From Aeromonas sanarellii (lineage in GTDB: Bacteria; Pseudomonadota; Gammaproteobacteria; Enterobacterales; Aeromonadaceae), in assembly GCF_000820085.1 (NCBI RefSeq), contig NZ_CDBN01000057.1:1-36611 (forward strand): a DNA stretch of 36,611 nt, given 5' to 3'. Positions 1 to 8,081 of the stretch are shown one piece after another. The translations under genes were made by a program, and so were the position numbers. Position 1 is the first letter of the stretch. Each line of letters begins with the position of its first letter. The notes beneath the pieces are model-generated. The model had not been told where the DNA came from, ran no database searches, and saw only the letters and a program-made list of their open reading frames with translations.

Positions 1-20
1 GTCACTTCATCAGACATTGA

Positions 21-41
21 CATCAAAAATTGTTTTTGATG
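21..41 (-). other. rRNA leader hairpin
   Basis: A 9-bp perfect stem (CATCAAAAA / TTTTTGATG) closes on a 3-nt loop. It lies between boxA and the expected start of 16S rRNA on the minus strand, so it is part of the transcribed leader of an rRNA operon leaving the window on the left. The stretch ATCTGTGTGGGCACTC just upstream in the transcript (about 54-69) is the leader sequence typical of enterobacterial-type rrn operons. Its role as a processing or antitermination structure is inferred. Confidence 0.6.
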
Positions 42-78
42 CTCGATGCTGTGAGTGCCCACACAGATTGCTTGATTC

Positions 79-94
79 AAATTGTTAAAGAGCA
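79..94 (-). promoter_or_regulatory. rrn boxA antitermination site
   Basis: On the minus strand this reads TGCTCTTTAACAATTT, the classical boxA of ribosomal RNA leaders, where the NusB/S10 antitermination complex loads. It is followed downstream by the GTGTGGGCACTC leader motif typical of the region before 16S rRNA, rather than the 16S-23S spacer version. The 16S gene itself is not in the window. Confidence 0.9.
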
Positions 95-103
95 GGGTCG
101 ATA

Positions 104-132
104 ACTATAACCCTCACTGGTTTGCTTTGCAA
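104..132 (-). promoter_or_regulatory. rrn promoter P2
   Basis: On the minus strand a -35 box TTGCAA (127-132) and a -10 box TATAGT (104-109) are separated by exactly 17 bp, just upstream of boxA. The position between a stronger promoter and boxA matches the tandem P1/P2 arrangement of rRNA operons. Function is inferred from layout. Confidence 0.7.
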
Positions 133-172
133 GCCAGACCAGACGCGCACTGCGCCGTGCTGATGGAGGCGC

Positions 173-228
173 ATTATAGGGAACTGTTTTACGCTGGCAA
201 GCAAAAACCCTGTGTTTTTTTGAGAAAG
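173..228 (-). promoter_or_regulatory. rrn promoter P1 with UP-like A/T tracts
   Basis: On the minus strand a perfect TATAAT (173-178) follows a TTGCCA -35 box (195-200) with a 16-bp spacer. The bases just after the -10 are GCGCCTCC, the GC-rich discriminator that makes rrn P1 promoters sensitive to ppGpp and DksA. A/T-rich tracts at about 202-228 sit where an UP element would be. DksA itself is encoded further along this window. Confidence 0.85.
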
Positions 229-274
229 ACGCTCAAGTGTTTAAATAACGTACAAATCGAGCAAGGCGCCAGCA

Positions 275-298
275 AAAAGGGCCCCGATGGGCCCTTTT
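275..298 (-). terminator. erpA terminator
   Basis: A perfect 10-bp stem AAAAGGGCCC / GGGCCCTTTT with a 4-nt CGAT loop lies 20 bases beyond the erpA stop codon. The T run makes a good intrinsic terminator for leftward transcription, and the A run on the other arm means it could act both ways. It also insulates erpA from the rrn promoters further left. Confidence 0.85.
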
Positions 299-318
299 CA
301 TTCTGCTGTCGCGGCAAA

Positions 319-669
319 TCAGATGGAGAAACTGGAACCACAGCCACAGGTGGTAGTGGCATTGGGGTTGGTCACGGTGAAGCGGGAGCCTTCTAGGCCT
401 TCGGTGTAATCCACGCTGCCACCGACCAGGTATTGCAGGCTCATGGGATCGATCACCATGGTCACACCGCTCTTCTCGACCACGGTATCCCCGTCGTTGA
501 TCTTCTCATCGAAAGTGAAACCATACTGGAAACCGGAGCAGCCCCCCCCAGTGATGTAGACCCGCAGCTTGAGCTCGGGATTTTCTTCTTCGGTGATCAA
601 GGTCTTTACCTTGTTTGCCGCCGCATCCGTCATCTGGATGGGCAACGGGGCTTCTGCTACTGCACTCAT
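319..669 (-). CDS. erpA: Iron-sulfur cluster insertion protein ErpA
   Basis: ErpA is an A-type carrier that receives Fe-S clusters and delivers them to apoproteins such as IspG/IspH. The 116-residue product is nearly collinear with E. coli ErpA (114 aa). It has the three cluster ligands: C44 in [10 protein letters not shown], and C108 and C110 in the C-terminal [10 protein letters not shown]. The reading frame is open upstream to 723, but the start at 669 (MSAVAEAP) has a GAGG ribosome binding site and gives the family's normal length. The neighbours clcA and hemL keep the E. coli order hemL-clcA-erpA, here with one extra gene between erpA and clcA. A strong terminator follows. Identification is secure. 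Confidence 0.97.
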   Translation of the reverse strand: MSAVAEAPLPIQMTDAAANKVKTLITEEENPELKLRVYITGGGCSGFQYGFTFDEKINDGDTVVEKSGVTMVIDPMSLQYLVGGSVDYTEGLEGSRFTVTNPNATTTCGCGSSFSI

Positions 670-760
670 TACTGACCTCACAACCGTTAAATCCACAAAC
701 ATGGAAACCGCGAAATTATCCAATACCCGACCATTCAGTTCAAGTATTCACCATGCATCA

Positions 761-1453
761 TTACTGCACGGCGGGGAGCGGGGCGGGTTGAGCCACCAGA
801 GGCTTGAGCACCTCGCTCCACTCTACCAGCAGCTCCTGGGCCGGTTGACGGCCCTCCTTGGGGATGGTGATACGCACTCGATCCGGGATGAAACCTTCCG
901 GCAGTTGCCAGTTGCCTTCGAGCAGCTGGAAGTAGCGCAGTGCATAACGCCCCTCTCCCACCTTCATGCCGAGATCCCGACTGCTCAGGATCTTGGGTTT
1001 GTCAGCCAGACTCCCTTCGACCCTGATCTGCACCTGTCCCCGAAACAGCTCCCGTTTCTTTGCTGGCTGGGTCAGCGCCAGACGATAGTGGTAACGGCCC
1101 GGCACGCTGGTCTCCTGCAGGGTCAGATTGTCGATGGCGACGCCCACCTGATCGCCGGTAGGGCGCATGATCCGCTCGAAGAAGGCGAGCTGGCGCTTCT
1201 GCTCCTGCACCTGAGCCTCCTGATCCTTGAGGGTCTGCTGCAACTGTTCGAAAGCCGCCTTCTGGGTCGCCAGCAGGGTATCCTTGACCCCCAGCTCCGT
1301 CTTGAGCTGGCTGATGGCCTTGCTCTGGCGCTCCAACGTCTCCTGCTGCACCGTCATCAGGCTGCTCTGGGCCAGTTCCTGCCGATTCCCGATGAGATAG
1401 CCGACAAGCCCTCCCACCACAAGCACCACCAATACCTTCCAGATCTGGGACAT
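761..1453 (-). CDS. Membrane-anchored coiled-coil protein (DUF6776-like)
   Basis: This 230-residue protein has one N-terminal transmembrane helix (about residues 4-22, ending GYLIG). A glutamine- and glutamate-rich stretch (about 27-92) should form a coiled coil. A C-terminal soluble domain rich in beta-type sequence follows, probably in the periplasm if the helix is a signal anchor. I believe it matches the DUF6776 family found in Aeromonas, Shewanella and Vibrio, whose function is unknown. The start is supported by GAGG five bases before the ATG. It lies 91 bp upstream of erpA and 86 bp downstream of clcA on the same strand, so the three may be partly co-transcribed. No enzymatic motif is visible. 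Confidence 0.8.
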   Translation of the reverse strand: MSQIWKVLVVLVVGGLVGYLIGNRQELAQSSLMTVQQETLERQSKAISQLKTELGVKDTLLATQKAAFEQLQQTLKDQEAQVQEQKRQLAFFERIMRPTGDQVGVAIDNLTLQETSVPGRYHYRLALTQPAKKRELFRGQVQIRVEGSLADKPKILSSRDLGMKVGEGRYALRYFQLLEGNWQLPEGFIPDRVRITIPKEGRQPAQELLVEWSEVLKPLVAQPAPLPAVQ

Positions 1454-1539
1454 AGGGCCTCATCTATTACCACGCCATCCGCGGCCACTTTCCCTTCACT
1501 ATATGCGACATCGTCTGATTGATGTGAACAAACAAAGGG

Positions 1540-2946
1540 TTAACCGGCAGTCACACTGCTTTCTCCCCGCTTTTGACGCGCCGCAAGCCGTAAAGTTCGC
1601 TCCAGGATCTGGGAATAGATGGGACGCCCCCCCAGCCATTGCGCCACCAGGGTGGCGCCTAGGGTGGTGATCATCATGGGCAGGATCAGCTGATAGTTGT
1701 CGGTCATCTCGGTCACCAGCACTATGCCGGTGATGGGGGCCCGCACCGTGGCGGCAAAGAGCGCCCCCATGCCGGCAATGGCGAAGGCACCCGGTTCGAT
1801 GCCGAGCTCGGGGAATGCCGCATGGAACAGGTGGCCGAAGATCACCCCGAACAGGGTACCGAGTGCCAGGGTGGGGGCGAAGACGCCACCGGGAGCACCG
1901 GAGCAGAAACAGACGAGGGTGGCGATGAGGCGCACCGAGAAGATGAGAAACAGGGTGGCCATGGCGTAGTCATCCCCCATCAGCAGCGGAATGAGCTCGG
2001 TGCCACCGCCGGTCACCACAGGGGCGAACAGCGACAGCACGCCGAAGGTGCCCGCCACCAGCATGCCGATGGCGACGAAGCGGTGACGCTTGTTTTGATG
2101 CAGCGCCAGATAGCCGTCCTGGCAGGCCAGCACCAGCTTGTTGAACACGAAACCCAGCACGCCGAAACAGCCCCCCATGACGAGGAACAGCCAGAGCGCC
2201 TTCAGGGCCGGGGCATCGTAGTGGGGCAGGCTGATCACCGCACCTTGCCCCTTCATGTTCTGCAGCATCAGGGTCGCCATGACGGCGGAGATCCCCACCG
2301 CCTTGATGGCGAGGAAGGAGTAGCGAAACTGCGGTCGCATCTCCTCCATGACAAAGAGGATCCCCGCCAGCGGTGCATTGAAGGCCGCGGCCAGGCCCCC
2401 CGCCGCGCCGGCCGCCAGCAGGGCATGGCCGTGTTCCCTCGGCAGCCGGAAGATATCGGCCACCATCTTGCCGAGGTTGCCGCCGATCTGTACCGAGGGC
2501 CCCTCCCGTCCCAGCACCATGCCGGAGCTCAGGGTGCAGATACCGCCGAAGAACTTGACCGGCAGCACCCGCCACCAGCGCACCGGGCGCAGATCGTCCA
2601 TGGCCCCCTCGATCTCGGGAATGCCCGACCCGCCCGCCTCCGGCGCGAAGGCATGGGTCAGGAAATAACCTATCATGCCCAGCAGGGCGCTGAAACCAAA
2701 GCCGATCAGGCCGAGTTGCCACCAGGGACGATCGGCCAGCAGCACGAGGCGCTGCTGGGCCAGCCAGTGCACGCCGGATTCAAACAATCCGCAGACCACG
2801 CCGGCCAGGAGCCCGACCAGGGCGGCCAGCAGCAGTACGAGGAGCGGCATCTTGTCCTGCCGGATCAAGCGTTGCAGGACGGGAGGACGAGGCGGCGCAC
2901 CCGCCTCGCCGTGGGGGATAGTTTGTTGCACCATCTGAAACCACAT
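1540..2946 (-). CDS. clcA: H+/Cl- exchange transporter ClcA
   Basis: ClcA is an inner-membrane CLC antiporter that swaps two chloride ions for one proton and supports survival of extreme acid. All signature segments are present: GSGIPE (about 107-111), GREGP (146-150) with the gating glutamate E148, the internal proton glutamate in EEMRPQFRY (E202), and GAPGGVFAP. The C-terminal GGRPIYS carries the chloride-binding tyrosine. With the start at 2946 the product is 468 aa, against 473 in E. coli. No start has a convincing ribosome binding site: the frame stays open to a GTG at 2997, and an internal ATG at 2934 is also possible. The gene diverges from hemL, as in E. coli. Confidence 0.95.
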   Translation of the reverse strand: MWFQMVQQTIPHGEAGAPPRPPVLQRLIRQDKMPLLVLLLAALVGLLAGVVCGLFESGVHWLAQQRLVLLADRPWWQLGLIGFGFSALLGMIGYFLTHAFAPEAGGSGIPEIEGAMDDLRPVRWWRVLPVKFFGGICTLSSGMVLGREGPSVQIGGNLGKMVADIFRLPREHGHALLAAGAAGGLAAAFNAPLAGILFVMEEMRPQFRYSFLAIKAVGISAVMATLMLQNMKGQGAVISLPHYDAPALKALWLFLVMGGCFGVLGFVFNKLVLACQDGYLALHQNKRHRFVAIGMLVAGTFGVLSLFAPVVTGGGTELIPLLMGDDYAMATLFLIFSVRLIATLVCFCSGAPGGVFAPTLALGTLFGVIFGHLFHAAFPELGIEPGAFAIAGMGALFAATVRAPITGIVLVTEMTDNYQLILPMMITTLGATLVAQWLGGRPIYSQILERTLRLAARQKRGESSVTAG

Positions 2947-3007
2947 TGAGTCAGCAAGATTGGAAGACACCCCGGACTCGGCTCGGCTGCCCAGCACAGG
3001 GCCTTTC

Positions 3008-3016
3008 TGCTATAGT
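3008..3016 (+). promoter_or_regulatory. Candidate extended -10 promoter for hemL
   Basis: TGCTATAGT is an extended -10 element with no good -35 box upstream. It lies about 140 bases before hemL. The same TTCTGCTATAG core occurs in the dksA promoter of this window. The call is tentative. Confidence 0.35.
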
Positions 3017-3158
3017 CGGCCCGTTTCTTTTATCACGGGAGCAGACCGGGAGCCCGGATGGCGAGAGCGCAAAGCATACTCCTCCCGCCCCGACCTTGCC
3101 GAGCCGCAATCGGCCGTCTGTGCCCGGGTAACGACCAAAATCCCATTAAGGATGATCC

Positions 3159-4445
3159 ATGTCAAAATCAGATCAGCTGTTTGAACAGGCCCGCCAGACC
3201 ATTCCGGGCGGCGTCAACTCACCGGTCCGCGCCTTCAATGGGGTCGGTGGTACCCCCCGCTTCATCGATCACGCCGACGGTGCCTATCTCTATGACGTGG
3301 ACGGCCAGGCCTACGTGGACTACATCGGATCCTGGGGCCCCATGCTGCTGGGTCACAACCACCCGGCCATCAAGGCCGCCGTCATCAAGGCGGTGGAAAA
3401 GGGGCTGAGCTACGGTGCCCCCACCGAGATCGAGGTGCTGATGGCCGAGAAGGTGCGCCAGATCGTGCCCTCCATGGAGCAGGTTCGGATGGTCAACTCC
3501 GGCACCGAGGCCACCATGAGCGCCATCCGCCTGGCACGCGGCTATACGGGCCGCGACAAGATCGTCAAGTTTGAAGGCTGCTATCACGGTCACGCCGACT
3601 CCCTGCTGGTCAAGGCCGGCTCCGGCGCCCTGACCCTGGGCCAGCCCAACAGCCCGGGCGTGCCGGCCGACTTCGCCAAGCACACTCTCACCTGTGTCTA
3701 TAACGATCTGGACTCGGTGCGCGAGGCCTTCACCCAGTACGGCAGCGAGATCGCCTGCATCATCGTCGAGCCGGTGGCGGGCAACATGAACTGCATCACG
3801 CCGGTCCCCGGCTTCCTGGAAGGGCTGCGCGCCATCTGCGACGAATTCGGCGCCCTGCTGATCCTGGACGAGGTGATGACCGGCTTCCGCGTCTCCCTGC
3901 GCGGCGCCCAGGGCCACTACAACATCGATCCGGACCTCACCACCCTCGGCAAGATCATCGGCGCCGGCATGCCGGTGGGCGCCTTCGGCGGCAAGAAGAA
4001 GGTGATGCAGCACATAGCCCCGACCGGTCCCGTCTATCAGGCGGGCACCCTCTCCGGCAACCCGGTGGCCATGGCCGCCGGCCTCGCCATGCTGGATCTG
4101 CTGCTGGAACCGGGTCTCTATGATCGGCTGAGCGCCAAGACGGCGCGGGTTGCAGAAGGGCTCAAGGCCGCCGCCGCCAAGCACGGCATTCCGCTCGCCA
4201 TCACCTATGTGGGCGGCATGTTCGGCTTCTTCTTCACCGAAGAGCCCGAGATCACCCGCTATGAGCAGGTGACCCGCTGTGACATGGAACGCTTCAAGCG
4301 CTTCTACCATCTGATGCTGGAGGAGGGTGTCTATCTGGCGCCGAGCGCCTACGAGGCGGGTTTCCTGTCCCTGGCCCACGGCGACAAGGAGATCGAGCAC
4401 ACCCTGGCCGCCGCCGAGCGCAGCTTCGCCAAGCTGGCGGGCTGA
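3159..4445 (+). CDS. hemL: Glutamate-1-semialdehyde 2,1-aminomutase HemL
   Basis: HemL is a cytoplasmic PLP enzyme that converts glutamate-1-semialdehyde to 5-aminolevulinate, the committed precursor of haem and other tetrapyrroles in the C5 pathway. The product is 428 aa (E. coli 426). The PLP-binding lysine is K265 in [18 protein letters not shown], and the class-III aminotransferase segments [22 protein letters not shown] and [11 protein letters not shown] are all present. AAGGA precedes the ATG at a normal distance. The gene is monocistronic, with a strong hairpin terminator just after the stop codon. Identification is secure. Confidence 0.98.
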   Translation: MSKSDQLFEQARQTIPGGVNSPVRAFNGVGGTPRFIDHADGAYLYDVDGQAYVDYIGSWGPMLLGHNHPAIKAAVIKAVEKGLSYGAPTEIEVLMAEKVRQIVPSMEQVRMVNSGTEATMSAIRLARGYTGRDKIVKFEGCYHGHADSLLVKAGSGALTLGQPNSPGVPADFAKHTLTCVYNDLDSVREAFTQYGSEIACIIVEPVAGNMNCITPVPGFLEGLRAICDEFGALLILDEVMTGFRVSLRGAQGHYNIDPDLTTLGKIIGAGMPVGAFGGKKKVMQHIAPTGPVYQAGTLSGNPVAMAAGLAMLDLLLEPGLYDRLSAKTARVAEGLKAAAAKHGIPLAITYVGGMFGFFFTEEPEITRYEQVTRCDMERFKRFYHLMLEEGVYLAPSAYEAGFLSLAHGDKEIEHTLAAAERSFAKLAG

Positions 4446-4461
4446 GCGCCATCCGAATGAC

Positions 4462-4486
4462 AAAGGGCCCGATGGGCCCTTTTTGT
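4462..4486 (+). terminator. hemL terminator
   Basis: The stem AAAGGGCCC / GGGCCCTTT with a GAT loop is followed by further T residues, 16 bases after the hemL stop. Its sequence is almost the same as the erpA terminator at 275-298. Confidence 0.9.
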
Positions 4487-4649
4487 TGCCTCGCCTCCGG
4501 GCTGGCGCCCACGCTCCCTTCTGGTGCAAGGGGACTCCCCCGGGCCAGGATTTGCCGCCCTCTGGTGCAGCCAGCGCCACCCAGGTTGTCATAAAGCGGG
4601 CCCACTATTTGCACTGATCCGTGCAGGAGCCCACTTGACCGAGGTGTGT

Positions 4650-5465
4650 ATGGCAGAGATGAGCCCCATCGATGTGCTGCGGCGCTATCAGGAGTACGAG
4701 ACCGAGCTGACCCCCCTGCTGCTGGGGTTGCTCACCCTCCCCCAGGAGTCCCTCAAGGCCTACTCCTTCGTGCAGGAGGTGCGAAGCCTGACGCCACACC
4801 AGACGAGCCCCTGCATCCAGGCGCCCATTCCGGCGGCCCAGGGGCAGCTGCGCGTGCTGGTGCAGGGCCACGGTCGCGAACTGGAGATCAACCTGCACCC
4901 GCTGATCGCCTGGCTGATGGGAGACAGGGAGCGGCGCCGCGCCATTCCCTGGTTCAGGGCCGTCTACGTCATCCTGAGCCTGGCGCTGTTTCTCATCGTC
5001 GGCACCCTGATCTGGCACGGCCTCGAGCAGCTCTACCTGCTGCTGTGCGGCACCCAGCAGAACCGGCTCGGCGCCTTCAGCGCCATCATCTTCCTGACCC
5101 TGGCGCTGGCGGTGTTCGATCTGGGCAAGACCATATTGGAGGAGGAGGTGCTGCTGCATAAGGACATCTTCCGCCACAGCGCCATCCGCCGCACCATTAC
5201 CCGCTTCATCGCCGCCATCCTGATCGCGGTCTCCATCGAGGGGCTGTTGCTGCTGTTCAAGGGCTCCCTCGGCCAGGTCGAGCTGCTCTGGCCTGCGGTG
5301 GGGGTGATGGGCTGCGCCGTGGGCTTGCTGCTGGCACTGGGGCTCTATGTGTTTCTGGGGGCCAGGGCCGAGGCGGCGCTGGTCGCTTCAAGCCAGCGTC
5401 CCCCGACCGGGGGAGAGCAGGTGGGGACTCCGCTCGCCAGACGCAGGATCCGGCGAACGAGATAG
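4650..5465 (+). CDS. Uncharacterised four-helix membrane protein
   Basis: This 271-residue protein has a soluble N-terminal part (about 1-100) and four likely transmembrane helices (about 104-122, 139-157, 185-204 and 212-237). The C-terminal tail is very basic and ends RRRIRRTR. The start at 4650 is chosen because GAGG lies five bases upstream; the frame is open back to 4524 without support. I do not recognise a catalytic motif. Related proteins occur in other gammaproteobacteria under vague names, and I make no functional claim. The gene ends 20 bp from the stop of the convergent TauE/SafE permease, with no terminator visible in that gap, so the two transcripts probably overlap. Confidence 0.75.
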   Translation: MAEMSPIDVLRRYQEYETELTPLLLGLLTLPQESLKAYSFVQEVRSLTPHQTSPCIQAPIPAAQGQLRVLVQGHGRELEINLHPLIAWLMGDRERRRAIPWFRAVYVILSLALFLIVGTLIWHGLEQLYLLLCGTQQNRLGAFSAIIFLTLALAVFDLGKTILEEEVLLHKDIFRHSAIRRTITRFIAAILIAVSIEGLLLLFKGSLGQVELLWPAVGVMGCAVGLLLALGLYVFLGARAEAALVASSQRPPTGGEQVGTPLARRRIRRTR

Positions 5466-5484
5466 CTGGTTTGGGTTGATGAGG

Positions 5485-6393
5485 TTAACCCGCATCTTCG
5501 GCCAGCCGGGGCTGGCTCTCGGGCTCTCCCCTGGCCGCCTTCCAGGATGCGTACATGGTCCAGGAGGTATAGATGACGATGAAGGCCACCAGCCATTTGA
5601 GCATCGCCATGTCCATGGACTGAACCAGCATGGCCGCCAGCACCACCCCGATGGGACCGAAGAGCGCCACCGCCAGCACCGCCCGCGCATCGAAGGCCCC
5701 CTTGCGGATGAAGGTACCCGCCGAGAAGACGCTGAGCACGGCGGTGGAGCCCATCATGATGGGGAAGGCCGCCAGCGGGTTCATCCCCAGCAGATAGACG
5801 AGGGTCATGCAGGGGGCAAACAGGCCGATGCCGACGTTCATCAGCACCCCGAAGAGGAAGTTGCCTGCCAGGGCGATCCCGAGCTTGTAACCGCTCAGCC
5901 CCATGGCCTCGCCGCCCAGGGGAAACAACCCCAGCAGACCCGCGAAGATGAGGCCGGCCACCACCAGCAGGGAGACCGCCATCACCAGCCGTATGGTCTG
6001 GCGATCGAAGGAGGCGACGTGGCGCGCCCCCCAGGCGGCCCCTGCCGCCGCCGCGCCCATCATGCCGACCAGAGTGAGGGGATCCACCTTGACGGCACCG
6101 ATGAAGATGAGGGACTGGGTGACCGTCGGCAGCACGCACTGACCGTTGAGGGTGCCGGGCAACAGCCGATCGTCGATCAGCTTGAACTGCTTGTAGCAGG
6201 CGGTCTTCACCGCGAAGCTGCCGACCCCCAGAGTATCGAGAAAGTTCGCGACGAAGCCGATGCCCGCCACCGGCCAGAAGGGGGTGGGTTCAAGGGAGCC
6301 CTGCTGGCGTTTGTGCCACCAGGCGTGGATCAGCATGAAGATAAAGACCAGGGCACAGCCGATAAACAAGAGACGCAGACAAGTGACGAGCAT
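5485..6393 (-). CDS. TauE/SafE-family membrane permease
   Basis: This 302-residue integral membrane protein has about eight hydrophobic segments. It shows the family's two-fold layout: glycine-rich FVANFLDTLGVGS near the start of the first half, and AGNFLFGVLMNVGIGLFAPC at the matching place in the second half. TauE/SafE (formerly DUF81) proteins export small anions such as sulfite, sulfoacetate or other organosulfur compounds; the substrate here cannot be told. The gene is alone on its strand. Its upstream region carries a TAGAAT -10 box (6420-6425) with a poor -35, and two palindromes that look like operators (see separate entries), so regulated expression is likely. Confidence 0.88.
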   Translation of the reverse strand: MLVTCLRLLFIGCALVFIFMLIHAWWHKRQQGSLEPTPFWPVAGIGFVANFLDTLGVGSFAVKTACYKQFKLIDDRLLPGTLNGQCVLPTVTQSLIFIGAVKVDPLTLVGMMGAAAAGAAWGARHVASFDRQTIRLVMAVSLLVVAGLIFAGLLGLFPLGGEAMGLSGYKLGIALAGNFLFGVLMNVGIGLFAPCMTLVYLLGMNPLAAFPIMMGSTAVLSVFSAGTFIRKGAFDARAVLAVALFGPIGVVLAAMLVQSMDMAMLKWLVAFIVIYTSWTMYASWKAARGEPESQPRLAEDAG

Positions 6394-6419
6394 AGGGAGA
6401 CCTCCAGCAACGGGCGGCG

Positions 6420-6425
6420 ATTCTA
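6420..6425 (-). promoter_or_regulatory. Candidate -10 box for the TauE/SafE gene
   Basis: On the minus strand TAGAAT lies 27 bases upstream of the start codon. No good -35 hexamer is found 16-18 bp upstream. Instead that position is occupied by a 14-bp palindrome, which suggests activator or repressor control. Confidence 0.45.
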
Positions 6426-6443
6426 AGGCAGTACACGGAAAAA

Positions 6444-6457
6444 ATCCTGGCCAGGAT
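6444..6457. promoter_or_regulatory. 14-bp perfect palindrome, candidate operator
   Basis: ATCCTGGCCAGGAT is identical to its reverse complement. It overlaps the expected -35 region of the TauE/SafE promoter, a place where a bound dimer would block or recruit RNA polymerase. The regulator is unknown. Confidence 0.45.
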
Positions 6458-6471
6458 CAAGCTCTCGCCTG

Positions 6472-6487
6472 ATGCAAACGTTTGGTG
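6472..6487. promoter_or_regulatory. PurR/LacI-type operator-like site
   Basis: The core GCAAACGTTTG contains the central CG flanked by A and T runs that is typical of LacI-family operators. It is close to the PurR consensus ACGCAAACGTTTGCGT, with 12 of 16 positions matching by eye. It lies about 80 bp upstream of the TauE/SafE start codon. Binding is inferred only. Confidence 0.4.
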
Positions 6488-6612
6488 TCATCCATTTCCG
6501 TTGGCAGAATCCGAATGGCGCTGACCATACTTGTCATCAGGGCCAAGGCCCGGGCTCATCGGGCGTAGTCCTGGTCATTTCGCGACGACCACAGCACCGA
6601 TGGGAGATAAGC

Positions 6613-6642
6613 AAAAGAAGGCGGGCCACCCCGCCTTCTTTT
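6613..6642 (-). terminator. lpxT terminator
   Basis: A 13-bp perfect stem AAAAGAAGGCGGG / CCCGCCTTCTTTT with a 4-nt loop lies 24 bases beyond the lpxT stop codon in its direction of transcription. Confidence 0.9.
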
Positions 6643-6665
6643 TATTTCTCGGCCTCCGGGTGGGC

Positions 6666-7349
6666 TCAGGAGATCCAGCGGGGCAGCCGGGGAGCAATGC
6701 GGTCGATCAACCGATCCGACAGGGGGCTCAGCAGCAGGGGCGGCAGGCAGATCAGGGAGAGGCAGAGGGCGCCGACATAGACATCCGTCATCCAGTGAGC
6801 GCCGGCGAGGATGCGGGGGGCCGAAAACAGGGGCACCATCAGCAGGGCGATCATGGCGGCCCGGCGCGGCAGATAGCGCAGGGTGAAGCCGGCGAAGATC
6901 ATCAGGAACAGGGCGTGATCACCGGGGAAGCTGTCGCCAGCGGAATCCTTGGTCGGGATGGTGCTGAGCTCGGTCAGCCGCAGCGCCCCTGCCACCATCA
7001 GGGTGGGGCTGGGGCGGCTGACCGGCAGCAGGTGACCGAGCTGATTGATCACCAGGGCCGCCAGCAGCATCACGCATCCCATGGCCACCAGACGGCGGCG
7101 ATCCTGCTCCCCTGCACGGAAGAAACAGGTGGCGAGGATCCCCCCCATGCAGGCCAGCGCGGCCAGATCGAACAGGCGGTTGTTGGTGATGGCCACCAGA
7201 TCGGCCCAGCGGGGGGAGTGGCCGAGCCAGCCATTGACCAGTTGAAAGAGGGCGAGATCCCAGTGATCCCAGGGGCCATGATCCGGCAGGGCAGCCCAGC
7301 TGAAGGCAATCAGGCCACCGATCAGATAGAGAGGAATGAACTTGCTCAT
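6666..7349 (-). CDS. lpxT: Lipid A 1-diphosphate synthase LpxT (PAP2 family)
   Basis: LpxT moves a phosphate from undecaprenyl diphosphate to lipid A on the periplasmic face of the inner membrane, making the 1-diphosphate form and recycling the carrier lipid. The 227-residue product has six hydrophobic segments. The PAP2 motifs are SRP at 111-113, FPGDH at 141-145 and SAPRILAGAHWMTD at 176-189, with R179, H185 and D189 as likely catalytic residues. LpxT-specific stretches shared with E. coli YeiU are TNNRLFD, IPTKDSAGDSFPGDH and LSPLSDRLI, which make this more specific than a generic PAP2 call. The start at 7349 has AAGGAAA upstream; the frame extends to 7391. The product may affect polymyxin sensitivity by competing with amine modification of lipid A. 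Confidence 0.85.
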   Translation of the reverse strand: MSKFIPLYLIGGLIAFSWAALPDHGPWDHWDLALFQLVNGWLGHSPRWADLVAITNNRLFDLAALACMGGILATCFFRAGEQDRRRLVAMGCVMLLAALVINQLGHLLPVSRPSPTLMVAGALRLTELSTIPTKDSAGDSFPGDHALFLMIFAGFTLRYLPRRAAMIALLMVPLFSAPRILAGAHWMTDVYVGALCLSLICLPPLLLSPLSDRLIDRIAPRLPRWIS

Positions 7350-7459
7350 ACCGACTTTTCCTTGGAAAAGCGCGCATTCTAGGTCAGTCAAAAGATGACA
7401 TGAATCACAGAAATGTAAGCATTCGTGTCAAAAACGCATTCCATTGAATCCGCCCTTGC

Positions 7460-7490
7460 CCCGTTCTGCCCCCCTGGCCGGCAGAACGGG
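7460..7490. repeat. 10-bp inverted repeat between lpxT and the DUF2937 gene
   Basis: CCCGTTCTGC (7460-7469) and GCAGAACGGG (7481-7490) are perfect inverted copies with an 11-nt spacer. There is no T run on either side, so it is not a standard terminator. It sits directly upstream of the candidate promoter of the plus-strand gene, where an operator could lie. Confidence 0.6.
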
Positions 7491-7500
7491 CACCGCCGTC

Positions 7501-7529
7501 TTGGCTCTCCCACGGCTTGCGGCTAGTAT
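7501..7529 (+). promoter_or_regulatory. Candidate promoter of the DUF2937 gene
   Basis: TTGGCT (7501-7506) and TAGTAT (7524-7529) match 4 of 6 consensus positions each, with an ideal 17-bp spacer. They lie about 30 bases before the start codon. Confidence 0.5.
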
Positions 7530-7558
7530 GGCCACTCCGTTCACTCAGGATGATGATG

Positions 7559-8074
7559 ATGCGCAGCTACCTTCGCATGATGCTGTTTGCCCTCGGCTTG
7601 CTGGCTGGCGTGCAGATCCCCGGGATCGTCGATCTCTACTACCAGCGGCTGGATGCGCGCCTGCAACAGGCCAGCCTCAGTCTGGCACCCTTCCAGCGCA
7701 CCGCGGATCAGCACTTCCAGGGCGATCTTCAGGCCCTGGTCGCCCACTACGGCGCCAGCCAGGATCCCGTCTTCACCCAGGATGCCGCCAGCCTGCAACA
7801 GCTGGTGAGCCAGCAGCGGCACCTGCAGCAGGAACTCGCCTTCCGGGACCAGGCCTGGTATCGGCAGCTCTCCCACCTGCTGCTGCGCGCCGATCCCCTG
7901 CTCTGGCAGGACACCCTGCACAACTACGGCTATGTGGTGCCGCTCAATCAGGCCGCCATCCTCTGCGGCGTGGCGGTGGGCCTGATGGCCTCCCTGCTGG
8001 GGGATCTGCTGCTCAGCCTCCTGGCGCTGCCCTTTCGCCCGCGCCAGCCGCTCTCCCGGCGCAGCCTGCGCTGA
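7559..8074 (+). CDS. DUF2937 family membrane protein
   Basis: This 171-residue protein has an N-terminal hydrophobic helix (about 5-20) and a second hydrophobic region near the C-terminus (about 130-158). Between them is a mostly helical, glutamine-rich stretch that is probably periplasmic. The pattern matches DUF2937, a family with no assigned function. Four in-frame ATG codons follow one another (7550, 7553, 7556, 7559). The TCAGGA just before them suits 7556 or 7559 best, and I give 7559. The gene diverges from lpxT and converges with the LysR gene. A GC-rich hairpin lies downstream. Confidence 0.75.
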   Translation: MRSYLRMMLFALGLLAGVQIPGIVDLYYQRLDARLQQASLSLAPFQRTADQHFQGDLQALVAHYGASQDPVFTQDAASLQQLVSQQRHLQQELAFRDQAWYRQLSHLLLRADPLLWQDTLHNYGYVVPLNQAAILCGVAVGLMASLLGDLLLSLLALPFRPRQPLSRRSLR

Positions 8075-8081
8075 TCCCCCT

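Noticed and set aside
82..396. 104-codon plus-strand ORF at the left end
   Set aside because: It lies on the opposite strand across the rrn leader, both promoters and the erpA terminator, and has no ribosome site or family likeness.
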